A stretch of DNA of 34,155 nt, taken from positions 1 through 34,155 of the forward strand of contig NZ_BJLP01000044.1 in assembly GCF_006538705.1 (NCBI RefSeq), read 5' to 3'. Below are positions 1-9,439 of this stretch, one piece after another. The stretch comes from Cellulomonas uda (GTDB lineage: Bacteria; Actinomycetota; Actinomycetes; Actinomycetales; Cellulomonadaceae). Numbering within the stretch: the first letter of the stretch is position 1; every line of letters begins with the position of its first letter. Below the pieces are notes generated by a model. The model did not search any database, had not been told where the DNA came from, and saw nothing but the letters and a program-made list of their open reading frames with translations. The position numbers were made by a program, and so were the translations under genes.

Positions 1-41
1 CTCGTCGTGCGCTCTCACCCGAGGGTGGGCGGCACGACGAG
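1..41 (-). other. Stem-loop downstream of rpoB (rpoB-rpoC spacer)
   Basis: CTCGTCGTGC at 1-10 and GCACGACGAG at 32-41 are perfect inverted repeats. A second inverted pair (CACCC at 16-20, GGGTG at 23-27) lies inside them, so the RNA leaving rpoB can fold into a two-part hairpin starting 10 bases after the stop. No T-rich tract follows within view. Because rpoC normally follows rpoB in the same transcript, a processing or pausing element is more likely than a full terminator. Confidence 0.5.
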
Positions 42-51
42 CCGCTCGACG

Positions 52-3561
<3,510 letters not shown>

Positions 3562-3707
3562 GAGGGGTCCTTCCCTGCGGTCGAGAGCACGCTGCGCTGC
3601 CTGGCAAGGCGCGATCCCCGGCCGCGACGGCAGTGTTCGACGCGCACGTACGTCGAGCTCCGGGTCGGGATATCTGAGATCGCGGGCACAGGCCAGCGCA
3701 AAGCGCT

Positions 3708-3736
3708 AGCATACTCGGCCCTGGCGCGAAAGTCCA
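3708..3736 (-). promoter_or_regulatory. Candidate rpoB promoter
   Basis: On the minus strand TGGACT (3731-3736) and TATGCT (3708-3713) are separated by exactly 17 bases, each matching four of six positions of the housekeeping -35 and -10 consensus. The start point would give a leader of roughly 140 bases before the rpoB TTG. It lies in the 449-base gap after the rplL terminator, where a separate rpoB promoter would be expected. Confidence 0.5.
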
Positions 3737-3925
3737 CCGGCTTCCGGCGAGCCCGGCGCGCTCTCGTCGCACCGGCTCCAGCCGGACCCTGCGGTCCGCG
3801 GCCGCGCCCGGCCCCTCGGCCGGACGGGCGACCTCGTCGTCGCCGCGGCCATGGTGGCACACCAGCCGCGTCGGGGGGAAGCCGACCGCGCCCGCACGGC
3901 CCGTCCGCACCGCGGCGTGGCACGA

Positions 3926-3964
3926 CGAAGGCCCGCCGCCCCACGCGGGGGTGACGGGCCTTCG
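3926..3964 (-). terminator. Terminator or attenuator after rplL
   Basis: CGAAGGCCCG (3926-3935) and CGGGCCTTCG (3955-3964) form a 10-bp outer stem, with a further GC-rich pairing CCCC/GGGG inside. It lies 47 bases beyond the rplL stop, in the transcript direction. It is either the end of the rplJL message or a partial terminator that adjusts the ribosomal protein to polymerase ratio before rpoB. The rest of the 3562-4010 gap shows only the rpoB promoter candidate and leader. Confidence 0.65.
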
Positions 3965-4010
3965 TGCGTGAGCGCCTCCGCTCCGGGGGAACGCCCCGGG
4001 CGGAGTCAGA

Positions 4011-4403
4011 TCACTTGAGCTCGACGCTCGCGCCGGCGCCCTCGAGCTGCGCCTTCGCCTTCTCGGCCGTCTCCTTGTTGACGCCCTCGAGAACCGGCTT
4101 CGGCGCCTCGTCGACGAGGTCCTTGGCCTCCTTGAGGCCGAGCGACGTGAGCGCACGCACCTCCTTGATGACCTGGATCTTCTTGTCACCGGCGGCGGTC
4201 AGGACGACGTCGAACGAGTCCTTCTCCTCCTCGGCCGGGGCGTCGGCGCCCGCACCACCGGCGGCCGGCGCGGCGGCGACGGCGACGGGGGCAGCGGCGG
4301 TGACCTCGAAGACCTCCTCGAAGGCCTTCACGAACTCGGACAGCTCGATCAGGGTCAGGCCCTTGAACTGCTCGATGAGCTCCTCGGTGCTGAGCTTCGC
4401 CAT
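4011..4403 (-). CDS. rplL: 50S ribosomal protein L7/L12
   Basis: The 130-aa acidic protein forms the multimeric stalk of the 50S subunit and recruits translation factors. It shows the L7/L12 layout: an N-terminal dimerisation helix ([29 protein letters not shown], first 20 residues quoted elsewhere in family terms), an Ala/Gly/Pro-rich hinge at about residues 35-58, and the C-terminal domain with [20 protein letters not shown] and [13 protein letters not shown]. The ATG at 4401-4403 follows AGAAAGGAA at good spacing. It lies 96 bases downstream of rplJ and is expected to be co-transcribed with it. Confidence 0.98.
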   Translation of the reverse strand: MAKLSTEELIEQFKGLTLIELSEFVKAFEEVFEVTAAAPVAVAAAPAAGGAGADAPAEEEKDSFDVVLTAAGDKKIQVIKEVRALTSLGLKEAKDLVDEAPKPVLEGVNKETAEKAKAQLEGAGASVELK

Positions 4404-4499
4404 GAGAGGCGTTCCTTTCTTCGGTGCTCCGCGACGCGACGTGCGTCGGAAGCGGGATGTGGGGTGATGCGCGGAGCGCTGACCAGGCCGGGGCCTGGG

Positions 4500-5030
4500 T
4501 CAGGCGGCCGCACCTTCCGACTCCTGCTTCTGACGCAGGGCATCGATGACACGAGCGGCCTGGGCGGTGTTCGCGGTGAAGACGTAGGCAGCCTGGTAGA
4601 GCTTGGCCTTCATCGCGCCGGCCGCCTTGGCCAGCAGGACCTCACGGGACTCGAGGTCCGCGAGCTTGGTGACCTCCGCGGCGGTCAGGGTGCGTCCGTC
4701 GAGGACACCACCCTTGATGACCAGCGCGGGGTTCGCCTTGGCGAAGTCACGCAGACCCTTGGCGGCCTCGACCGGGTCGCCGGAGACGAAGGCGATCGCC
4801 GACGGGCCCGCGAGCGCGTCGTCGAGGCCCGTCAGGCCGGCTTCCTTGGCCGCGATCGCGGTCAGCGTGTTCTTCACCACGGCGTAGGTTGCGTTGCCGC
4901 CGAGCGCGCGACGCAGCGTCTTGAGCTGCGCCACGGTGAGCCCGCGGTACTCGGTCAGCACGGCCGCGTTGGACGCACGGAACTTGTCCGCGATCTCCGC
5001 GACGGCGGCTGCCTTGTCCGGCCTCGCCAT
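4500..5030 (-). CDS. rplJ: 50S ribosomal protein L10
   Basis: The 176-aa protein anchors L7/L12 dimers to 23S rRNA at the stalk base and normally represses its own operon by binding the leader RNA. Recognisable parts are the N-terminal RNA-binding domain ([20 protein letters not shown], then [12 protein letters not shown] at about residues 50-60) and the C-terminal helix that carries L12 ([20 protein letters not shown]). The ATG at 5028-5030 follows GGAAGGA by five bases. rplL follows in the same direction. Unusually, the gene upstream on the same strand is a CHAT protease rather than rplA, so the operon must rely on a promoter inside the 5031-5295 gap. Confidence 0.98.
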   Translation of the reverse strand: MARPDKAAAVAEIADKFRASNAAVLTEYRGLTVAQLKTLRRALGGNATYAVVKNTLTAIAAKEAGLTGLDDALAGPSAIAFVSGDPVEAAKGLRDFAKANPALVIKGGVLDGRTLTAAEVTKLADLESREVLLAKAAGAMKAKLYQAAYVFTANTAQAARVIDALRQKQESEGAAA

Positions 5031-5040
5031 GGCAATCCTT

Positions 5041-5131
5041 CCGATGGTGGTGCCGGTCGGTCCCCCAGAACGACGAAGAGCCCCGCGCAGGCGCGGGGCT
5101 CGACAGGGCGGGGCGGACGAACCGCACCATC
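5041..5131 (-). promoter_or_regulatory. Candidate L10 leader RNA (rplJ autoregulation)
   Basis: Read on the minus strand, GATGGTG (5125-5131) can pair with CACCATC (5043-5049), which lies just before the rplJ Shine-Dalgarno. This closes a structure that contains an 11-bp stem, GAGCCCCGCGC/GCGCGGGGCTC (5078-5101). A long closing helix holding an inner hairpin directly in front of rplJ is what ribosomal L10 leaders look like. The match to the known family was not tested. Confidence 0.55.
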
Positions 5132-5224
5132 ATGTGGAACTCTCACCTGCGCTGGCCTCCGCGAGCTGCGGGACTTCGGTCGCCCCGCGAACGGAGACGA
5201 CGACCGGCGGTCTTGGGCCCCACG

Positions 5225-5253
5225 AGACTACGACAGCGACGCCCGTCGACCAA
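5225..5253 (-). promoter_or_regulatory. Weak candidate promoter for rplJ-rplL
   Basis: TTGGTC (5248-5253) and TAGTCT (5225-5230) lie 17 bases apart on the minus strand, 43 bases after the CHAT gene stop and upstream of the L10 leader. Each hexamer matches only three of six consensus positions, so position supports it more than sequence does. Confidence 0.3.
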
Positions 5254-5295
5254 ATCCGGCCGCCCTCGCCCCCCGGCACGTCGACGAGGGCCTCG

Positions 5296-7935
5296 TCACA
5301 CCGGCGCTCCCAGGCACACGAGCGGCACCAGGCCGCCGCCACCGCGGTCGTGGTCCGCGCACGCCTGGGCCACCGCTGCCGCCACGGGCATCCCCGCGCG
5401 CATGCGCTCGTGCACGCCCGACATCACGTGCATCGCCGTCTCGTCGGGCAGCGGGGCGATCGCCGCGACCACGCACGGGACCCCCGTGCGCAGCAGCACG
5501 CTCGCGAGCCCCAGCGCCTCTCCCCCCGCGCGGATCGTCGCGCGGCCGACCTCGCACGACGACAGCAGGACCAGGTCCGGCACCTGGCCACCCGCGTCCA
5601 GCTCGTGCGCGAACAGCGGGCCGTCGGCGAGACGCAGCGACGAGAACAACGGGTTGTCCGGCTCGTGACGCCCGTGCGCCGCGAGGTGCACCACACCCGG
5701 CGACGCGAGCGCCTCGGCCACGTTCGCGACGCTCGCGTCGTCGTCGACCAGGACGCGCGCCCCCGGCCAGAGCGCCGCGACGTGCCGCGCCTCGTCCGCC
5801 GCGTGCACCAGGCCCGGCCCCGCCGCCGCGGTCAGCGGCGCCTGCGGCAGACCCGCACCCGCGTAGCGCATCCAGTGGTGCACCGACGGCGCGACGACCG
5901 TCGGGGCGCCGCGCCGCGACGGCAGCATCGACCACGGCAGCACCCCCAGCCACCCACCCGCGACGACGACGAGCTCGTCAGCACGGTCGAGCACGGGCCG
6001 CACGACCGCGTCGAGCCGCTCGAGCGCACCGCGCAGCGAGCGGTCCGCGACCGCCCGCAGCTCCGCGGGCACCAGCGGGTTCGCGACGACCTCCAGGTCC
6101 GCGTGCACGCGCCGGACGAGCTCCGCGGCGGGCGCGGCCTCGCCCAGGTCCGCCAGCTCGGCACCCTCGACGCCCATGCTCACCGCAAGCAGGCGGCCCT
6201 CGTGGTCGATCACGTCGAGCAGGAGCGTCTGCGGGCGCCGCGCCAGCACCGCACGCACCTCGTGCGCGCGGCCCTCCCGCTCGTCGCGGGCGCTGCGGCC
6301 CGGCTCGTGCCACGACCGCGCGAGGATCTCGAGCTTGAGCCGCTGCGCGTCGGCGATCAGCTTGCGGCGCTCCGGGTCCGCGGCGGGCCGACCCGTGACC
6401 GGGCGGCTGCCCTCCACGAGCCGGCGCAGCTGCGCCAGCAGCTCGGCCGTGCGCGGGTCGCTCGGCGGGTTGACCCGCGGCGCACCGCCCATGACCGCCC
6501 GGACCCGCTCCGCGGACTCGAGCACCCGCTCGGGGTGCCCGGTCGCGAGCGCGAGCCGCATGTCCAGCTCCGCGAGCGCCGTGCCGTGCACCGCGCCGGC
6601 CGTGCGCAGGTCCAGCGAGCCGAACCTGCTGCGGTGCATCGCGAGGTCCCGCTGCCCCGCGCGCACGTGGTGCGTGGCCCGGTCCGGGCGGCCCGCCGCC
6701 GCCGCGAGCAGCGCCCGGATCCGCCGGCCGTGCAGACGCAGCGTGAGCGGCTCGTCGGCGCGCACCGTCCCCAGACCGTCGAGCACGCGCTCCGGGTCGG
6801 GCCCCACGCCGCGGGCCAGGTCCGCCTCGATGCGCAGGTAGGACGCGGCGCGCTGCCACGCGGGTCGGCCCGTCGTCCGGCACAGCTCCTCGACCTCGGC
6901 GGCACGGCGCGCCACCCCCGCCCAGCCGCCGCGGGACGCGCGACCGTCCGGCCGACGCGCAAGCACGCCCGCGTCCGCCTGCAGCTCGAGCAGCGACGAG
7001 CGCACCACCCACGCCTCGTCGCCCCGCCGCGCGAACCGCCGCCGCGCGCTCGACGCCCACCGCCGCGCCGCGACCGGGTCGCCACGCAGCAGCGCGCACT
7101 CCGCGCGGCCCAGCTCGCACTCCGCGACCTCGCGCGGCAGCCGCTCGTCCGCGAACATCTGCGCGGCCTGCGCGAGCGTCGCGTCCGCGACCCCGACCAG
7201 GCCGGCCTCCAGCAGCACCTCGCTGCGGTCCCGCAGCGCCGTGGGCCGGACCGGACCCGGCAGGCTGCGCGCCGCCGCCTCCATCGTCGCGAGCGCCTCC
7301 GGCAGGCGCCCCTCACGGAAGTGCACGTACCCGAGGTTGTGCTCGGCCTTGAACACGAGCAGGTCGAACCCCGCCGCGCGGGCACGCACCGCGCACTGCG
7401 AGTAGTCCGCGCGCGCGGCCGCGGTGTCCCGGCGCTCGCTGTGCAACGTGCCCCGGTTGAGCAGCGCGCGGCAGCCGTCGACCGGGTCCGCGACGTCGAG
7501 CTGCTCGATCGCCGCGTCCAGCGCGACGAGCGCCTCGTCCTGCCGCCCCCCGCGCAGCGCGAGCAGACCGCGCACCCCGGCCGCCGCCGGGACGATCCCC
7601 GGCCACGCGTCCGCAGCCCCCGCCGCGACCAGCCCGTCGAGCTGCGCGAGCGCGGCCTGCGGCCCGCCGCGCGTCTCGAACTCGCACTTCGCGAGCTCCA
7701 TCAGCGCGCGCGCCCGCACCCGCACGCGCACCGGGTCGGTCAGCTCGTCGTCGCCCGCGAGCCGGTCGAGGCGCCCGAGCGCCGCGACCAGCCGGCGCCG
7801 CGCCTGGTTCGGGTGGCCCTCGGCGTTGTCCGCCTCGGCCAGGGCGACGTCCACCGCCACCCGCTCGAGCGCGGCGCGGCGGGTGTCGCCGTCCGGCAGC
7901 GGCCCGGCGGCAGCCGGACCGGAGCGTTCGGTCAT
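5296..7935 (-). CDS. TPR-CHAT cysteine protease
   Basis: The predicted 879-aa protein has a long helical N-terminal part, with tetratricopeptide-like repeats visible from about residue 20 to 560 (for example FKAEHNLGYVHFREGRLPEA). A C-terminal CHAT domain, a caspase/separase-clan protease fold, follows. The catalytic pair is present: H754 in HLAAHGRHEPDNPLFS and C794 in LVLLSSCEVGRA. The end, LVPLVCLGAP, matches the usual CHAT terminus. No signal peptide or membrane segment is seen, so it should be cytosolic. The ATG at 7933-7935 lies eight bases after the upstream 167-aa gene and has a modest GCGGGAA ribosome site. It is the last gene of a sigma factor operon, which suggests it is produced with, or acts on, the partner proteins. 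Substrate and trigger are not known. Confidence 0.85.
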   Translation of the reverse strand: MTERSGPAAAGPLPDGDTRRAALERVAVDVALAEADNAEGHPNQARRRLVAALGRLDRLAGDDELTDPVRVRVRARALMELAKCEFETRGGPQAALAQLDGLVAAGAADAWPGIVPAAAGVRGLLALRGGRQDEALVALDAAIEQLDVADPVDGCRALLNRGTLHSERRDTAAARADYSQCAVRARAAGFDLLVFKAEHNLGYVHFREGRLPEALATMEAAARSLPGPVRPTALRDRSEVLLEAGLVGVADATLAQAAQMFADERLPREVAECELGRAECALLRGDPVAARRWASSARRRFARRGDEAWVVRSSLLELQADAGVLARRPDGRASRGGWAGVARRAAEVEELCRTTGRPAWQRAASYLRIEADLARGVGPDPERVLDGLGTVRADEPLTLRLHGRRIRALLAAAAGRPDRATHHVRAGQRDLAMHRSRFGSLDLRTAGAVHGTALAELDMRLALATGHPERVLESAERVRAVMGGAPRVNPPSDPRTAELLAQLRRLVEGSRPVTGRPAADPERRKLIADAQRLKLEILARSWHEPGRSARDEREGRAHEVRAVLARRPQTLLLDVIDHEGRLLAVSMGVEGAELADLGEAAPAAELVRRVHADLEVVANPLVPAELRAVADRSLRGALERLDAVVRPVLDRADELVVVAGGWLGVLPWSMLPSRRGAPTVVAPSVHHWMRYAGAGLPQAPLTAAAGPGLVHAADEARHVAALWPGARVLVDDDASVANVAEALASPGVVHLAAHGRHEPDNPLFSSLRLADGPLFAHELDAGGQVPDLVLLSSCEVGRATIRAGGEALGLASVLLRTGVPCVVAAIAPLPDETAMHVMSGVHERMRAGMPVAAAVAQACADHDRGGGGLVPLVCLGAPV

Positions 7936-7943
7936 GGTTCCCG

Positions 7944-8447
7944 CTAGAGCTCGATCTGCGGGGTCACGACCGGCATCGTCGGGTCCGACGGCCGCCGCAG
8001 CACGAGCCGCGCCGCGCCGCGGTGCAGGTCGACGAACGCGAACCGGCCGTCCTCGTCCGAGGTCGTCGTCGTGAACCGGCCCGACTGGTGCAGCTCGACG
8101 GCGAGCACCCCCGCGGGAGCGGCCCACCCGTCCACGCGGACCAGGTCGTTCTCGTGGTGCACCGAGATCATCACGGTCAGCACGTCCGTCGTGAACGTGA
8201 TCGTGCCGGCCTCGATGCTCGTCTCGTCGGTCCGCACCGCGAGCGCCGGCTCACCCACGAGGTGCAGCTCCGCGAGCTCCGCGTGCAGCGCCTCCATCGT
8301 GAGGGCGAGGCCGATGCTGTCGACCAGACCCTCGGGGACCGGGTCGGCAGCCTCCACGAGCGCGGCCAGGCGGCCGAGGATCTCGGTGTCGAGGTCGTCG
8401 ACGGCGCCCCCGGCGAGCAGGGCGACGGTGACGTCGTCGGGCGTCAT
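7944..8447 (-). CDS. Uncharacterised two-part protein between sigma factor and CHAT protease
   Basis: This 167-aa protein is not one I can name. The N-terminal half (to about residue 75) is acidic and helical, with the stretch TEILGRLAALVEAADPVPEG resembling the small helical modules of anti-sigma-like proteins. The C-terminal half is beta-rich and looks like a carboxypeptidase-regulatory or transthyretin-like sandwich (RVDGWAAPAGVLAVELHQ, then SDEDGRFAFVDL). No cysteines or membrane segments are seen. Its ATG overlaps the sigma factor stop (ATGA at 8444-8447), with GGAG seven bases upstream, so translation is coupled. The position between a sigma factor and a protease fits a sigma inhibitor or protease substrate, but that is inference only. 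Confidence 0.8.
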   Translation of the reverse strand: MTPDDVTVALLAGGAVDDLDTEILGRLAALVEAADPVPEGLVDSIGLALTMEALHAELAELHLVGEPALAVRTDETSIEAGTITFTTDVLTVMISVHHENDLVRVDGWAAPAGVLAVELHQSGRFTTTTSDEDGRFAFVDLHRGAARLVLRRPSDPTMPVVTPQIEL

Positions 8448-9073
8448 GACACGCTCCAGGAAGGGTCGGCGGCGAGGGCGGCGCGCAGCTTGGCGAGGCA
8501 GCGTCCCCGCGTGGGTCCGATGCTCCCCACCGGCATCCCCAGCGCCTGGGAGACGACGGCGTAGTCGGGTCGGTCGACCATCGCGACCAGGCCGAGGAGT
8601 CGGCGGCACCGCTCGGGCAGGGACCGGACGTTGTCCCACAGGACACGGTCCCGCTCGTCGCGCACCGCGCGGGCGTCCGGCAGCTCGTCCGCAGGCGCCG
8701 TGAGCCACTCGGTCGCGGCCTCGTCGGAGTCCGTGCGCGCCGCCTCCTCACGGGACCGGCGCACGGCCCGCCACGCCGCGCGCTTCGCGGTCACGAGCGT
8801 CCACTGCAACGTCGCCCGGGGGTCGCGGATCGTCTCGATCTCGCGCACCAGCGCGAGCCACACGTTCTGCACGATGTCCTGGGCCTGCTCGGTGCCGGCG
8901 CCCTGCGCCCGCACCGTGTGCCAGAGCAGCGGCGTCATCACCTGCACGAGCGCCGCGAGCGGCGCAGGGTCTCCGTCGCGGTACGCCAGCACAGCCCGGG
9001 CCGCCTGGTCGGCGAGCCCCTCCCCCTGGCCGCGGAGCGCGGTGTCCACCGGCTCCACCAGGTCGTCACTCAT
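8444..9073 (-). CDS. ECF-like RNA polymerase sigma factor
   Basis: The 209-aa product has a sigma region 2 segment (about residues 40-105, including QAQDIVQNVWLALVREIETI and the basic AKRAAWRAVRRSR). A region 4 helix-turn-helix follows near the C-terminus (LPERCRRLLGLVAMVDRPDY, then VVSQALGMPVGSIGPTRGRCLAKLR). Regions 1 and 3 are missing, as in ECF factors. Two adjacent ATGs exist at 9074-9076 and 9071-9073. The second is preferred because it stands six bases after GAGGGG, whereas the first leaves only three. It is the first gene of the operon with the 167-aa protein and the CHAT protease. Target promoters are unknown; the palindromic region upstream, shared with the divergent protease gene, is an obvious candidate. 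Confidence 0.9.
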   Translation of the reverse strand: MSDDLVEPVDTALRGQGEGLADQAARAVLAYRDGDPAPLAALVQVMTPLLWHTVRAQGAGTEQAQDIVQNVWLALVREIETIRDPRATLQWTLVTAKRAAWRAVRRSREEAARTDSDEAATEWLTAPADELPDARAVRDERDRVLWDNVRSLPERCRRLLGLVAMVDRPDYAVVSQALGMPVGSIGPTRGRCLAKLRAALAADPSWSVS

Positions 9074-9203
9074 CATTGGCCCCTCACTCGACCGGTCCCG
9101 TCGGGCGGCCGTCCCACGACACTAGGACGGCCTGGACAAACCCGACAAGCACGTGCGCACGCGGGAAAGCCGGGTCGTCCTCGAGGAGCCCCCCGCGCCG
9201 CGC

Positions 9204-9232
9204 CTGATACGCGCGGTCCGGGAGCGGGTGAA
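9204..9232 (-). promoter_or_regulatory. Candidate promoter of the sigma-CHAT operon
   Basis: TTCACC (9227-9232) and TATCAG (9204-9209) on the minus strand are spaced by exactly 17 bases and each matches four of six consensus positions. The -35 hexamer lies inside the GGGTGAAGTTCACCC palindrome, so a protein bound there would block or alter transcription. The leader before the sigma gene would be about 120 bases. Confidence 0.45.
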
Positions 9233-9250
9233 GTTCACCCGCCCGGGTGA
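9226..9250. promoter_or_regulatory. Palindromic operator-like site in the divergent sigma/protease gap
   Basis: GGGTGAA-G-TTCACCC (9226-9240) is a perfect 7+1+7 palindrome, followed by a third half-site GGGTGA (9245-9250). It lies in the 366-base gap (9074-9439) between the sigma operon and the FTEP protease gene, overlapping the -35 hexamer of the leftward promoter. TTCACC at 9234-9239 could serve as a rightward -35, but no good -10 follows at normal spacing. The remainder of the gap shows nothing else recognisable. Confidence 0.5.
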
Positions 9251-9439
9251 CGAGCGGACTAGCGTTCCTCCCGGGGGGCGCCCGCGCCGGCGAGTGCCGG
9301 CGCACGCGACGACGAGGTCCGTGCAGATCAGCACGCGATCGGGCACGCGCGGGACGTATCTGGCCCGCGCCCGCGCGCTCCTGACCGGCGGCCCTCGCAG
9401 CCGTGGCCACCGTCACCCGTCATGAGGAGTGTCGCCCCG

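Noticed and set aside
5296..8127. CHAT protein start upstream of 7935
   Set aside because: The extra residues overlap the coupled 167-aa gene in another frame and look like a shadow; the ATG at 7935 directly follows that gene's stop.
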